Shown: piece after piece, positions 52,372-61,965 of the stretch
Position numbering within the stretch: position 1 is the first letter of the stretch
Layout: each line of letters starts with the position of its first letter
Origin: Bhargavaea massiliensis
Lineage (GTDB): Bacteria; Bacillota; Bacilli; Bacillales_A; Planococcaceae
Assembly (NCBI RefSeq): GCF_018390575.1
Contig: NZ_JAHBCJ010000002.1
Span: 20,811-84,810 of the forward strand
DNA length: 64,000 bases
Reading direction: 5' to 3'
The notes under the pieces: model-generated
The model's input: only the letters and a program-made list of their open reading frames with translations
Databases searched by the model: none
What the model was told of the DNA's origin: nothing
Translations under genes and position numbers: made by a program

Positions 52372-54376
52372 GAAAAAAGGAATTGCTGCGGAAACGGAGT
52401 TTCTGGATGAACAAAAGCAAGAAGCGCTGCTTGAGAAATTTGATGCAGATTCCAGAACACGGAAAATCAGCAAACGGACGGTTGTGCTGTTTATTACGAT
52501 TGTCGCCATTATGTATTCGGTCTTTCACCTGTACACGACGTTTAATCCGATACCGGCGCTGCAGCAGCGCGCGGTACACGTGGCAGTCGGGGTCGGGCTC
52601 ATCTTTCTGCTTTACCCGATGACCAAAAAGCAGAGCCGCAGCCGGGTTCCCTGGCTGGACTGGCTGCTGTTCATCGGGGCCATTGCAACGGCCGGCTATC
52701 TGATTTCGCAATACACGGCCATTGTGACGACGAGGGGCGGAATCCCGAACACGGCAGACATTGTAATGGCCATCGTGACGGTCCTGCTTGTTCTGGAGGC
52801 GGCACGCCGGGTAACCGGCTGGATACTGCCTGTGCTGGCACTGACTTTCCTTGCTTATCCATTCTTCAGCCATATGCCATGGGTACCGATCAGCATGGCG
52901 ACGCGGCCGTTTGATCTGGGCGACATCTTCGGTCAACTTTACCTGAAGACGGAGGGGCTTTACTCGACGGCCATCGGTGCTTCCGTGAATTTCATCTTCC
53001 TGTTCATCCTGTTCGGCGCCTTCCTGGCCAAATCCGGGATGGGACAGTTGTTTAATGACCTGGCGCTCGCTCTCGCGGGCCACAAACAGGGCGGGCCGGC
53101 GAAAGTCGCCGTCATCTCCAGCGGCTTCATGGGCAGCATCAACGGTGCAGCCGTGGCGAACGTCGTCGGAACCGGTGCATTTACCATTCCGATGATGAAG
53201 AAAATCGGCTACTCGAAGAACTTCGCCGGAGCGGTGGAAGCGAGCGCGTCTGTCGGCGGTCAGATCCTGCCTCCGATCATGGGTGCCAGCGCATTCATCA
53301 TGGCCGAAACCACCGGTGTTGAGTACGGAACCATTGCCCTAGCCGCACTGATCCCGGCTCTCCTTTACTTCCTGGGCGTCATCATGCAGGTCCACTTCCG
53401 TGCGGGCCGCAGGGGGCTGAAGGGAATTCCAAAGGCTGACCTGCCACGCGTGAAAGAAGTGCTGAAGGAAAGAGGGCACTTGCTGCTGCCGATCCTGATC
53501 CTCATCTTCCTGCTGTACCGGGGAGTCCCGGTCGGCCAGACGGCGATTTATACCATCGTTGCGACCGTCATTATCGCGGCGATCCGCAAAGAGACCCGGA
53601 TGGGCTTCAGAGATATTCTTGCCGCGCTTGACAGCGGTGCCCGGCAGTCGCTATCGGTCATGGTTGCCTGTGCGGTGGTTGGAATCATCATCGGCGTCGT
53701 CAGCCTTACAAGTTTCGGAAATGTCATGACCTCCTCCATCGCAAGCCTCGGAGCGGGTTCCCTGTTCCTGACCTTGTTCTTCACGATGCTTGCATCAATG
53801 GTTCTCGGGATGGGGCTTCCGTCGATTCCGGCTTATATCATCACTGCGACAATGGCGGCGCCGGCTCTTGCGGAATTCGACATTCCGATCATCGTTGCGC
53901 ATCTGTTCGTGTTCTACTTCGGGATCTTTGCCAATATCACACCGCCTGTGGCTCTGGCTGCCTTTGCGGGAGCCGGAATTTCCGGCGGAGATCCGATGAA
54001 GACGGGTTTCCATGCCCTGAAGCTTTCTTCGGCCGGTTTCCTCATCCCTTATCTGTTTGTCTATAATCCGGCCATGCTGATGCTGGATACGGAAGGCATT
54101 GCCACAAATGCAAGGGAGTTCGGGATGGCTGCGCCGGTTGATATCCTGCTGATCACGGCAACAGCAGTGATCGGGATCATCGCTTTAAGCGCCGCTATTG
54201 AGGGCTATTTCCGGACAGATATGAATCTGGTTTTCCGGATTCTGCTCGGGGCAGGGGCCATCGGGATGATCATCCCGGAAACCTATTCTGACGTGATTGG
54301 CATCGTGATCGTAGGTGCGATCTTCGTTGTAAACTTCCTGAAAGAGCGGCGGGAAAGCAGTCCGGCCACAGCCTGA
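52358..54376 (+). CDS. TRAP transporter fused permease (4TM + 12TM)
   Basis: A 672-residue fused DctQ/DctM permease. The DctM part shows SGFMGSINGAAVANVVGTGAFTIP, the GGQILPPIMGASAFIMAE segment and GMGLPSIPAYII. The start is taken as TTG 52358, 7 bases after GGAGGT; a GTG at 52349 overlaps that site. It imports the TAXI ligand by ion symport. Followed by a terminator and then hutU. Confidence 0.93.
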   Translation: MSETEKKGIAAETEFLDEQKQEALLEKFDADSRTRKISKRTVVLFITIVAIMYSVFHLYTTFNPIPALQQRAVHVAVGVGLIFLLYPMTKKQSRSRVPWLDWLLFIGAIATAGYLISQYTAIVTTRGGIPNTADIVMAIVTVLLVLEAARRVTGWILPVLALTFLAYPFFSHMPWVPISMATRPFDLGDIFGQLYLKTEGLYSTAIGASVNFIFLFILFGAFLAKSGMGQLFNDLALALAGHKQGGPAKVAVISSGFMGSINGAAVANVVGTGAFTIPMMKKIGYSKNFAGAVEASASVGGQILPPIMGASAFIMAETTGVEYGTIALAALIPALLYFLGVIMQVHFRAGRRGLKGIPKADLPRVKEVLKERGHLLLPILILIFLLYRGVPVGQTAIYTIVATVIIAAIRKETRMGFRDILAALDSGARQSLSVMVACAVVGIIIGVVSLTSFGNVMTSSIASLGAGSLFLTLFFTMLASMVLGMGLPSIPAYIITATMAAPALAEFDIPIIVAHLFVFYFGIFANITPPVALAAFAGAGISGGDPMKTGFHALKLSSAGFLIPYLFVYNPAMLMLDTEGIATNAREFGMAAPVDILLITATAVIGIIALSAAIEGYFRTDMNLVFRILLGAGAIGMIIPETYSDVIGIVIVGAIFVVNFLKERRESSPATA

Positions 54377-54406
54377 TAATAGAAAATCAGTCCTGCAGAT
54401 CCGCGT

Positions 54407-54457
54407 TCCCCGAAACCGTCTGTCCGACCGGGCATAACGGTTCCGGGGGATTTTTTC
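54407..54457 (+). terminator. Terminator of the TAXI-TRAP operon
   Basis: CCCCGAAACCGT / ACGGTTCCGGGG (one mismatch) followed by GATTTTTTCG. Confidence 0.85.
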
Positions 54458-54522
54458 GTTTGCTCCCTCACTAAAGCGCTGAACATTCTTCCAATCTGGC
54501 TGTTCCTATCCCGTGTTCATTG

Positions 54523-54528
54523 TACAAT
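54523..54528 (+). promoter_or_regulatory. Extended -10 box for hutUI
   Basis: TGTACAAT sits 22 bases before the hutU start codon; the -35 region is weak. Confidence 0.4.
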
Positions 54529-54549
54529 GGGGAAAAGGGAGGGATGGAA

Positions 54550-54564
54550 TTGAAAGCGCATACA
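54550..54564 (+). promoter_or_regulatory. CcpA cre site at the hutU start codon
   Basis: TTGAAAGCGCATACA fits WTGNAARCGNWWWCA fully and includes the likely TTG start. Histidine utilisation is a known target of CcpA repression in Bacillus. Confidence 0.65.
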
Positions 54565-56238
54565 AACTTGGCTGCGGAAAAGGTCGTGTCCTACACAGGA
54601 ACAGAACTTCATACAAAGGGGTGGCTGCAGGAAGCGGCGCTGCGAATGCTCATGAACAATCTCCATCCGGATGTTGCGGAGCATCCGGACCGGCTGGTCG
54701 TCTACGGGGGGATCGGCAAGGCGGCGCGAAATTGGGAAGCATTCGATGCAATCGTTGCCGCGCTGAAACGGCTGGAAAATGACGAGACACTCCTGATCCA
54801 GTCGGGAAAGCCGGTGGCCGTATTCCGTACAAACAGAGATGCCCCGAGAGTGCTCATCGCCAACTCAAACCTGGTTCCGGCCTACGCGGATTGGGAGACG
54901 TTCCACGAACTCGACCGCAGGGGCCTCATGATGTATGGGCAGATGACTGCGGGAAGCTGGATCTATATCGGTTCCCAGGGGATTGTGCAGGGAACGTATG
55001 AGACGTTCGCAGAGCTGGCCCGCCAACATTTCGGCGGTTCACTGAAAGGTACGATCACGCTCACGGCTGGCCTCGGCGGCATGGGCGGCGCGCAGCCTCT
55101 TGCCGTCACGATGGCAGGCGGAGTCTGTATCGCGGTCGAAGTGGATGAAAGCAGAATCGATAAACGCATCCGTACCCGCTACCTGGACACGAAGACCGAT
55201 TCTGCGGATGAGGCAATCCGCCTGGCGGAGGAAGCGAAGAAAAATGGCAAGGCACTTTCCATCGGCCTGGTCGGAAATGCTTCCGATGTCCTTCCGGCGT
55301 TGCTTAAACACGGATTCATTCCGGACGTTCTTACTGACCAGACCTCCGCGCATGACCCTCTGAATGGCTATGTTCCGTCCGGAATGACAGTAAAGGAAGC
55401 GCATTCGCTCCGTCTTTCGGACCCGGGACTTGCCGTGAAAAAAGCGAAAGCATCGATGGCCTGCCATGTCCGCGCCATGCTCGGCATGATGGACAGCGGA
55501 GCGGTGACGTTCGATTACGGAAACAACATCCGCCAGGTGGCCAAAGATGAGGGCGTCGGGCGGGCATTTGATTTCCCCGGATTCGTCCCCGCCTATATCC
55601 GTCCTCAGTTCTGCGAGGGCAGGGGTCCGTTTCGCTGGGTGGCGCTGTCTGGCGATCCTGAAGACATCCGGAAAACGGATGAAGTGATTCTGCGGGAGTT
55701 TAGCGATAATGTCCACCTTTGCAACTGGATCCGAATGGCCCGAGAGAAAATCGAGTTCCAGGGCCTTCCTTCCCGGATTTGCTGGCTCGGTTACGGCGAG
55801 CGCGCCCGCTTCGGGAAAATCATTAACGATATGGTCGCATCTGGTGAGTTGAAAGCTCCGATCGTCATCGGCCGCGACCATCTGGACTCAGGATCTGTGG
55901 CTTCACCGAACCGCGAGACGGAGGCGATGAAGGACGGCTCTGATGTGGTGTCCGACTGGCCGATCCTAAATGCACTCATCAATGCCGTCGGCGGGGCGAC
56001 CTGGGTATCTGTCCATCACGGCGGGGGCGTCGGGATGGGGTATTCTCAGCATGCGGGAATGGTAATAGTCGCCGACGGAACGAAGGAAGCGGAAGCGCGG
56101 CTGGAGCGGGTACTGACGACCGATCCGGGGATGGGCATCGCCCGTCACGCCGATGCAGGGTACGAGCTTGCCATCCGGACAGCGCGGGACATGGGCGTCG
56201 ATATCCCGATGCTCGAAAAGGAGGATGATCTGTCGTGA
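54550..56238 (+). CDS. hutU: Urocanate hydratase
   Basis: A 562-residue urocanase closely following Bacillus HutU ([69 protein letters not shown]). The functionally important Cys is Cys411 in SRICWLGYG. With NAD it converts urocanate to imidazolonepropionate. The TTG 54550 start is 7 bases after GGAGG; ATG 54544 abuts that site. hutI overlaps its 3' end. hutH (histidase) and hutG are not in this window. Confidence 0.95.
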   Translation: MKAHTNLAAEKVVSYTGTELHTKGWLQEAALRMLMNNLHPDVAEHPDRLVVYGGIGKAARNWEAFDAIVAALKRLENDETLLIQSGKPVAVFRTNRDAPRVLIANSNLVPAYADWETFHELDRRGLMMYGQMTAGSWIYIGSQGIVQGTYETFAELARQHFGGSLKGTITLTAGLGGMGGAQPLAVTMAGGVCIAVEVDESRIDKRIRTRYLDTKTDSADEAIRLAEEAKKNGKALSIGLVGNASDVLPALLKHGFIPDVLTDQTSAHDPLNGYVPSGMTVKEAHSLRLSDPGLAVKKAKASMACHVRAMLGMMDSGAVTFDYGNNIRQVAKDEGVGRAFDFPGFVPAYIRPQFCEGRGPFRWVALSGDPEDIRKTDEVILREFSDNVHLCNWIRMAREKIEFQGLPSRICWLGYGERARFGKIINDMVASGELKAPIVIGRDHLDSGSVASPNRETEAMKDGSDVVSDWPILNALINAVGGATWVSVHHGGGVGMGYSQHAGMVIVADGTKEAEARLERVLTTDPGMGIARHADAGYELAIRTARDMGVDIPMLEKEDDLS

Positions 56239-57488
56239 AAAGACCTCTCTGGATCAAACATGCAGCACAGCTCGTGACCGTCACCGGCGGAAAGGGACCG
56301 CGGAAAGGGGAAGAGATGTCGGATCTCGGCCTGATCGAGGACGGAAGCGTCTGGATTGAAAATGGGAAAATCATAGCTGTCGGCACAACTGCCGAGCTTG
56401 AGGTCCAGTTCGGAGAGTGGGAGGAGGACGCCGATGTTTACGAGGCGGAAGACCGGCTCGTGACGCCGGGGCTGATCGATCCGCATACGCACTTCGTTTA
56501 CGGAGGCAGCCGGGAAAAGGAGTTTGAAATGCGGCTTGAAGGAGCGTCCTATATGGACATCATGAATGCGGGCGGTGGCATTCATGCGACCGCCCGGCTG
56601 ACGAGGGAATCGACAGAGGAGGAGCTGTACCGGCAGGCGGAACGCAGGCTTGATTCGTTTCTCCGGCATGGGGTGACGACGGTCGAGGGAAAGAGCGGCT
56701 ATGGGATGGAACTCCAGACCGAGCTTAAGCAGCTGAATGTCATGAAACAGCTGAACGAACAGCATCCGATTGACATCATTCCGACTTTCATGGGAGCCCA
56801 TGCCGTCCCGCCGGAATTCAAAGGCAGGGAGGATGACTTCGTCAGCCTGATCACTGACGAAATGATTCCGGCCGTGGCAGCGGAAAAGCTCGCAGTCTTT
56901 AATGATGTTTTCTGCGAAGTCGGTGTCTATACGCCCGAACAATCCCGGCGCATCCTGGAAGCAGGCAAGCTGCACGGTCTGGCACCTAAAATCCATGCCG
57001 ATGAAATCGAACCTTATGGAGGGGCGGAGCTGGCCGCCGAAGTCGGGGCCGTCTCCGCGGAGCATCTGCTTAAAGCATCCGACGAAGGGATCCGGCGGAT
57101 GGGGGAAGCGGGCGTGATCGCGTGCCTGCTTCCGGCAACTGCACTGTATTTGAGGGAAGAAGCAGCACGGGGCAGGGAAATGATCGACGCGGGTGTCCCT
57201 GTCGCCATCTCGACCGACTGCAATCCCGGTTCTTCCCCGACAACCTCGATGCCGCTTGTCATGAACCTGGCTTGCATTTCCATGAGGATGACACCGGCAG
57301 AAGCGCTCGTCGCGGCGACAATCAACGCAGCGCATGCCATCGGAATGCAAGGCAAAGCGGGTTCAATCGAGCCCGGCAAGCAGGCCGATCTCGTCATGTG
57401 GAACGTGAAAAACTATCAGGAACTCCAATACCTGTTCGGCGTGAACCACGTCGGCGCCGTTTGGAAAAAGGGAGAAAAAGTGATCTGA
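56235..57488 (+). CDS. hutI: Imidazolonepropionase
   Basis: A 417-residue metal-dependent amidohydrolase with [20 protein letters not shown] (metal-binding His pair and substrate Arg region), [14 protein letters not shown] near 255 and the metal Asp in [11 protein letters not shown] near 320. It opens imidazolonepropionate to N-formimino-glutamate. The start is GTG 56235, overlapping the hutU stop (GTGA), with AAAAGGAGGA upstream. Confidence 0.95.
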   Translation: MKRPLWIKHAAQLVTVTGGKGPRKGEEMSDLGLIEDGSVWIENGKIIAVGTTAELEVQFGEWEEDADVYEAEDRLVTPGLIDPHTHFVYGGSREKEFEMRLEGASYMDIMNAGGGIHATARLTRESTEEELYRQAERRLDSFLRHGVTTVEGKSGYGMELQTELKQLNVMKQLNEQHPIDIIPTFMGAHAVPPEFKGREDDFVSLITDEMIPAVAAEKLAVFNDVFCEVGVYTPEQSRRILEAGKLHGLAPKIHADEIEPYGGAELAAEVGAVSAEHLLKASDEGIRRMGEAGVIACLLPATALYLREEAARGREMIDAGVPVAISTDCNPGSSPTTSMPLVMNLACISMRMTPAEALVAATINAAHAIGMQGKAGSIEPGKQADLVMWNVKNYQELQYLFGVNHVGAVWKKGEKVI

Positions 57489-57514
57489 CCAAGCTTGTCT
57501 GAGACCAAAACAAA

Positions 57515-57578
57515 AAAGCAGATGGCAGCCGGGAAAGCAGATACTGCTTTTACACCGGTACCGTCTGCTTGATTATTT
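57515..57578. terminator. Nested hairpins between hutI and sda
   Basis: AAGCAGATGG pairs with CCGTCTGCTT and encloses a second hairpin AAAGCAG/CTGCTTT; likely shared terminator of the convergent genes. Confidence 0.65.
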
Positions 57579-57723
57579 AGGCAGGACACAACAATTTCTT
57601 TTCCTGATCGAAAGTACGCCGCATGATTTCTCTCTCGAGTAGCATGATGAAGCATGGATTGAGCCCGTGTGCAATCGCCGTAAGATAGGTGTCAATAAGC
57701 TGATCGTCTGTAAGTCTGTCCAA
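57577..57723 (-). CDS. sda: Sporulation inhibitor Sda-like protein
   Basis: A 48-residue protein starting at TTG 57723, with GGAGGTGA 5 bases upstream. LDRLTDDQLIDTYLTAI and CFIMLLEREIMRR match the helical hairpin of Bacillus Sda (LSDELLIESYFKAT...FIELIENEIKRR as I recall). Sda binds sporulation histidine kinases and blocks phosphorelay when replication is active or damaged. Five DnaA boxes lie 100-200 bases upstream, as in the known DnaA-dependent control of B. subtilis sda. Confidence 0.88.
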   Translation of the reverse strand: MDRLTDDQLIDTYLTAIAHGLNPCFIMLLEREIMRRTFDQEKKLLCPA

Positions 57724-57822
57724 CTTGTTCACCTCCGGTGGATGATCACAGCCTTGTGGATGCGGGGCGCATTTCCCACATTCACAATGTACCAAAGAAA
57801 TAATTCGGGAACAACTGTTCCT

Positions 57823-57921
57823 TTATCCACAAAAACTGGTGGATAACTTGTTGATAAAGTGTGTGAATGATGCTTCATTGTATGTTCTTCGGTGTGGATG
57901 ATGTGCATAGAGTTATCCACA
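57823..57921. promoter_or_regulatory. DnaA-box cluster upstream of sda
   Basis: Two perfect TTATCCACA boxes (57823-57831, 57913-57921) and three one-mismatch boxes on the minus strand (57838-57846, 57849-57857, 57893-57901) fall within 99 bases. It lies between divergent sda and the M20 peptidase gene. The lack of a dnaA or dnaN neighbour argues against a chromosomal origin. Confidence 0.8.
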
Positions 57922-58074
57922 GATTCTGGACAAGTCGGATTTTGTCGAAAAGTTTTCTGCCTTCTGCATCATCTTTCGGCCTCCAGCTACATAGAATAGC
58001 AGGTTCATTGAATGGCCCGAACCGGTATAATGAAAAGGAAACCATTAATCAGGCAGCGAATGGAGTGGATCATT

Positions 58075-59211
58075 ATGGAGCAATTCCTGAACAGCCGGCA
58101 GACCGAGATGCTCGGCCTGCTCGAGCAACTAGTCAATATTGACTCCGGCTCACGAAACAAAGCAGGGATCGACAAAGTCGGAAGCATCTTGAAAGAAGCG
58201 TATGTCAATCTCGGATTTGACGTCCAGACCGTCAGCCAGGAGATCCAGGGAGACCACCTGATCATCCGGCACAACGATGCGAAGGACCCCGAAATTCTCA
58301 TCGTCGCCCATATGGATACCGTCTTCCGGGACGGAACGGCGGCGGAGCGGCCGTTTTCGGTGAAGGATGGCCGTGCTTTCGGGCCGGGAGTCATCGACAT
58401 GAAGGCCAGCCTCGTCTCGCTCCTGTACGCGGTACAGGCCATTCAGGACAGCGGCCGCCCGGGTCTGGATAATATCGAGATTCTTCTCACAAGCGACGAG
58501 GAGATCGGTTCGATCACGAGCCGTCCGATGATCGAGGCCCATGCGGAAGGGAAAAAGGCCGCTCTTATTATGGAGCCCGCGCGCAAGGACGGCTCGCTCG
58601 TCAGCGCACGCAAAGGCGGTGGAGATTACACGATCCGTGTACACGGCATAGCCGCGCACTCCGGCATCGAACCGGAAAAGGGGCGCAGTGCGACGGAAGA
58701 GCTCGCCCACAAGATCATCAAGCTCCATGCCCTCACAGACTATAATGAGGGCATCACGGTCAATGTCGGCATCATCCAAGGGGGAGACGCGGTGAATGTC
58801 GTTACGCCAGAGGCCGTCGGGTATGTGGATATCCGCACGACGAAGCTGTCGCAGGCAGAGCCGCTAGATCGCAAGATCCGGGAAATCTGCGCAGTGCCGG
58901 ATGTGGAAGGAACAAACATCACCGTTGAGGGGGCCATCGACCGCCCGCCGATGGAAAGGACCGAAGGGACAGCCCGTCTGATTGAACGGATCCGGGAAAT
59001 TGGTGCTGAAATTGGAATTGACGTGACCGATACCGCAACAGGCGGAGGAGGGGACGCATCCTATACCTCCGCTGCAGGAATCCCGACCATCGACGGGATG
59101 GGCCCGATCGGAGGGAACGCTCACCGTGAAGACGAGTATTTGGAAATCGACTCGTTCGTTCCACGCTGCCGTCTGCTTGCCGAAACTATCGTCAGTCTTT
59201 CGGAGCAATGA
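58075..59211 (+). CDS. M20-family metallopeptidase (glutamate carboxypeptidase-like)
   Basis: A 378-residue di-zinc hydrolase. Zinc ligands and catalytic residues appear in VAHMDTVF, AFGPGVIDMKAS and SDEEIGS, and the dimerisation domain in GIAAHSGIEPEKGRSATEELAHKI. It resembles CPG2/ArgE/DapE-type enzymes that cut N-acyl or C-terminal glutamate bonds; the exact substrate is not readable. ATG 58075 is chosen, with GGAGTGG 8 bases upstream; the frame runs on 21 codons. Confidence 0.88.
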   Translation: MEQFLNSRQTEMLGLLEQLVNIDSGSRNKAGIDKVGSILKEAYVNLGFDVQTVSQEIQGDHLIIRHNDAKDPEILIVAHMDTVFRDGTAAERPFSVKDGRAFGPGVIDMKASLVSLLYAVQAIQDSGRPGLDNIEILLTSDEEIGSITSRPMIEAHAEGKKAALIMEPARKDGSLVSARKGGGDYTIRVHGIAAHSGIEPEKGRSATEELAHKIIKLHALTDYNEGITVNVGIIQGGDAVNVVTPEAVGYVDIRTTKLSQAEPLDRKIREICAVPDVEGTNITVEGAIDRPPMERTEGTARLIERIREIGAEIGIDVTDTATGGGGDASYTSAAGIPTIDGMGPIGGNAHREDEYLEIDSFVPRCRLLAETIVSLSEQ

Positions 59212-59214
59212 TAA

Positions 59215-59260
59215 GGAAAGGACCGCACATCCATGACAATCCGGATGTGCGGTCCTTTTC
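59215..59260. terminator. Bidirectional terminator
   Basis: AAAGGACCGCACATCC / GGATGTGCGGTCCTTT, 16-bp stem between the convergent peptidase and proline dehydrogenase genes. Confidence 0.92.
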
Positions 59261-59267
59261 GTTTGTT

Positions 59268-60236
59268 TTACCGGCGCTTCGTCATGCGGCCGAGCAGGAA
59301 TGCGCCTGCAGCGATGGCAATGACGCCATTGGTCTTTGGTGTGAATACTTGCTTCGCAACAAGGTTCAGGTTCTGTGGGCGTTCTGCGAGACGGCGCATG
59401 AAGTAGCCGTACCAGTCTTTACCGAACGGCACATAGGTTGTGAACAGGTATCCTTCTTTTGCAAGTTCAAGCTGCATGTCGCGGCGGAAACCGTACAGCA
59501 TCTGAAACTCGAATTTGTCCCGCGGAATTTGGTTTTCTTCCGCGAATTTCTTCACATGATCGATGACGTGATGGTCATGGGTGGCAATAGAAGTGAATTT
59601 GCCATGAAGCAGATGGTATTCAATGAGTTTAATGAAGTTGCGGTCGATCTCTTCTTTTTCCGTGTAAGCGACGCTTGCCGGCTCTTTGTAAGCACCCTTT
59701 ACGATCCGGAGGCGGTAGTCCTTGTAGTCGCGGACGTCATCTTCTGCACGGTGGAAATACGCCTGGATGACAGTGCCGACATTTCCGTAGTTCTTGGAGA
59801 GCTCGTCCAGAATGTCGAACGATGGTTGGAGACGGGCATAGTCTTCCATGTCTATATTGACGAACATATCATACTTTGCGGCCGCCGCAACGATTTCGCG
59901 AAGGTTTGAAAGGGCGAAGTCGTAATCAATGTCCAGGCCGAGCTGGGAAGCTTTAAGTGAGATATGGGCATCGACGCCGGCCTCATGAATGGCTTCCACG
60001 ACATTGAGGATCTGATTTTTGGCGGCGGTTGCTTCTTCACGGTCATAGACGAACTCCCCGAGGTTATCAACAGTAGCGGAGATCCCGTTTTTGTTTAATT
60101 CTTTTATTGTTTCAATAGCTTCATGAATATCCGTACCGGCTACGACACTTTGCGCGCCGAGCTTCAGGCCGTATTTTTGAGCGGCTGCGTTCAGGAACTG
60201 GTTCTGGGAAAGACCGATAAAGAATTCTTTAAGCAT
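59268..60236 (-). CDS. Proline dehydrogenase
   Basis: A 322-residue monofunctional ProDH barrel with SLKASQLGLDID, FVNIDMEDYA, the FAD/proline-site RIVKGAYKEP and IATHDHHVID and the QMLYGFRRD motif with substrate-binding Arg pair. It oxidises proline to pyrroline-5-carboxylate with FAD. The C-terminal hydrophobic tail (GVIAIAAGAFLLGRMTKRR) may touch the membrane. P5C dehydrogenase is not in the window. Neighbour gdhA uses the glutamate made downstream. Confidence 0.94.
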   Translation of the reverse strand: MLKEFFIGLSQNQFLNAAAQKYGLKLGAQSVVAGTDIHEAIETIKELNKNGISATVDNLGEFVYDREEATAAKNQILNVVEAIHEAGVDAHISLKASQLGLDIDYDFALSNLREIVAAAAKYDMFVNIDMEDYARLQPSFDILDELSKNYGNVGTVIQAYFHRAEDDVRDYKDYRLRIVKGAYKEPASVAYTEKEEIDRNFIKLIEYHLLHGKFTSIATHDHHVIDHVKKFAEENQIPRDKFEFQMLYGFRRDMQLELAKEGYLFTTYVPFGKDWYGYFMRRLAERPQNLNLVAKQVFTPKTNGVIAIAAGAFLLGRMTKRR

Positions 60237-60324
60237 GTCAACGGCTCCTTGCCATAAATATTAGATTCGACATGATTATATCATTAGTTTGCCTTTGCAA
60301 GGGAATATTTTTTGCCCCAATAAG

Positions 60325-60350
60325 AAAAACTCCCCGATTCCGGGGAGTTG
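60325..60350 (-). terminator. Terminator of gdhA
   Basis: AACTCCCCG / CGGGGAGTT with a T-run on the minus strand, 36 bases after the gdhA stop. Confidence 0.85.
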
Positions 60351-60385
60351 AGTGACAATATTTTTTGCGTCGGATGAGCCCGGAC

Positions 60386-61768
60386 TCAGTGAAGGCCGTG
60401 GGCGACCATGGCATCTGCTACTTTTTTGAATCCGGCAATGTTGGCGCCGACCATCAGGTTGTTTTTAAATCCATATTGCTCCGCTGTTTCAACACAGTTT
60501 TTATGGATGTCGATCATGACGCGGTGAAGTTTTTCATTTACTTCTTCTTCAGTCCATGAATAGCGCATGCTGTTCTGAGACATTTCCATAGCGGATACTG
60601 CGACTCCACCCGCATTTGCTGCCTTGGCAGGGCCGTAGAGGATGCCGTTTTCCAAGAACAGATCAATCGCTTCCTGGTCGCACGGCATGTTTGCGCCTTC
60701 AGCGATTGCAATGAGCCCGTTCTCAACCAGCTTGGCTGCCGATCTCTCATCGAGTTCATTTTGAGTGGCGCAAGGCAGTGCGATTTCGCAAGGGATGGAC
60801 CAGATATCCGAGCAGCCTTCTGTATAAGTGGCTTCGGGATGGAATTGAACGTAGTCCTTGATTCTTCGGCGTTCGACTTCCTTCAGCTGCTTGACGGTAT
60901 CAAGATTGATGCCTGCCGGGTCATGGATATAACCATTTGAATCACTGCAGGCGATGACTTTGGCACCGTATTCGATCGCCTTTTCCATCGCGTAAATCGA
61001 AACATTTCCGGAACCTGAAACGACAGTTGTTTTACCTTTCAAGTCGAGGTCGTGGTGCTTCAGCATCTCGACGGTGAAGTAGACGAGGCCATAGCCGGTT
61101 GCTTCCTTCCGGCCGAGACTGCCCCCGCTTTCCGGGTCTTTTCCGGTGAATACGCCTGCTTCGTAAGCGTTCCGCAACCGCTTGTAGTGGCCGAACATAT
61201 AGCCGATTTCACGCTTGCCGACGCCGATGTCTCCGGCAGGAACATCGGTGTCCGGTCCGACATGCTTGCTTAGCTCAGTGATGAAGCTTTGGCAAAAACG
61301 CATGATTTCCCGGTCCGTCTTTCCTTTCGGATCGAAATCGGATCCGCCTTTGCCTCCGCCGATCGGAAGGCCGGTCAGGGCATTCTTGAAAATCTGTTCA
61401 AAGCCCAGGAATTTGATGATGCTGTCGTTGACGGAAGGGTGGAAGCGCAGCCCGCCTTTAAACGGACCGAGTGCGCTGTTGTATTGGACACGGTATCCGC
61501 GGTTCACATGAACCTTTCCATTGTCGTCTTCCCACGTCACCCTAAAGGAAATGATCCGTTCAGGCTCCACAATCCGCTCCAGAATGCCGTCCCGGATGTA
61601 TTCCGGGTGCTGGGCGAAGACGGGGCGGAGGGAGTCGAAAATTTCGCGGACTGCCTGGAGGAACTCCTTTTGTCCAGGATTGCGGCGTTTGACGAGTTCG
61701 AAGACCTGATGGACATAATCATTTGCATTGCGCCGTGCCTCTTCCTTAACGTCTCTGACCATCTGCAT
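60386..61768 (-). CDS. gdhA: Glutamate dehydrogenase (hexameric, NADP-type)
   Basis: A 460-residue GDH with the substrate loop PIGGGKGGSDFDPKGK, catalytic Asp region PDTDVPAGDIGVG and cofactor-fold VVSGSGNVSIYAMEKA. Length and sequence style (CQSFITELSKHVG, NPGQKEFLQAVREI) match the 450-residue NADP-linked anabolic class rather than the catabolic RocG type. It aminates 2-oxoglutarate to glutamate. AAAGGA lies 10 bases before ATG 61768. Confidence 0.94.
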   Translation of the reverse strand: MQMVRDVKEEARRNANDYVHQVFELVKRRNPGQKEFLQAVREIFDSLRPVFAQHPEYIRDGILERIVEPERIISFRVTWEDDNGKVHVNRGYRVQYNSALGPFKGGLRFHPSVNDSIIKFLGFEQIFKNALTGLPIGGGKGGSDFDPKGKTDREIMRFCQSFITELSKHVGPDTDVPAGDIGVGKREIGYMFGHYKRLRNAYEAGVFTGKDPESGGSLGRKEATGYGLVYFTVEMLKHHDLDLKGKTTVVSGSGNVSIYAMEKAIEYGAKVIACSDSNGYIHDPAGINLDTVKQLKEVERRRIKDYVQFHPEATYTEGCSDIWSIPCEIALPCATQNELDERSAAKLVENGLIAIAEGANMPCDQEAIDLFLENGILYGPAKAANAGGVAVSAMEMSQNSMRYSWTEEEVNEKLHRVMIDIHKNCVETAEQYGFKNNLMVGANIAGFKKVADAMVAHGLH

Positions 61769-61965
61769 GATGCATCATTCCTTTCCTGGAATCGAAAAAA
61801 GGAACCGACAGGGATTCCTCGTTCCTTTCCGACTATGTTTTTCTCAGAAAATGCTATGAGCCTGATTTCATAATTATACACAGCCAATCAAACATTTTCA
61901 ATACGGAATTTTCGGATTATGCCAGTTAATAGAAATTGTTCGAACAAAATTCACAATGTCGGCGC

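Noticed and set aside
57823-57921. Replication origin
   Set aside because: DnaA boxes are present but there is no dnaA, dnaN or AT-rich unwinding tract alongside; the sda promoter explains them better.
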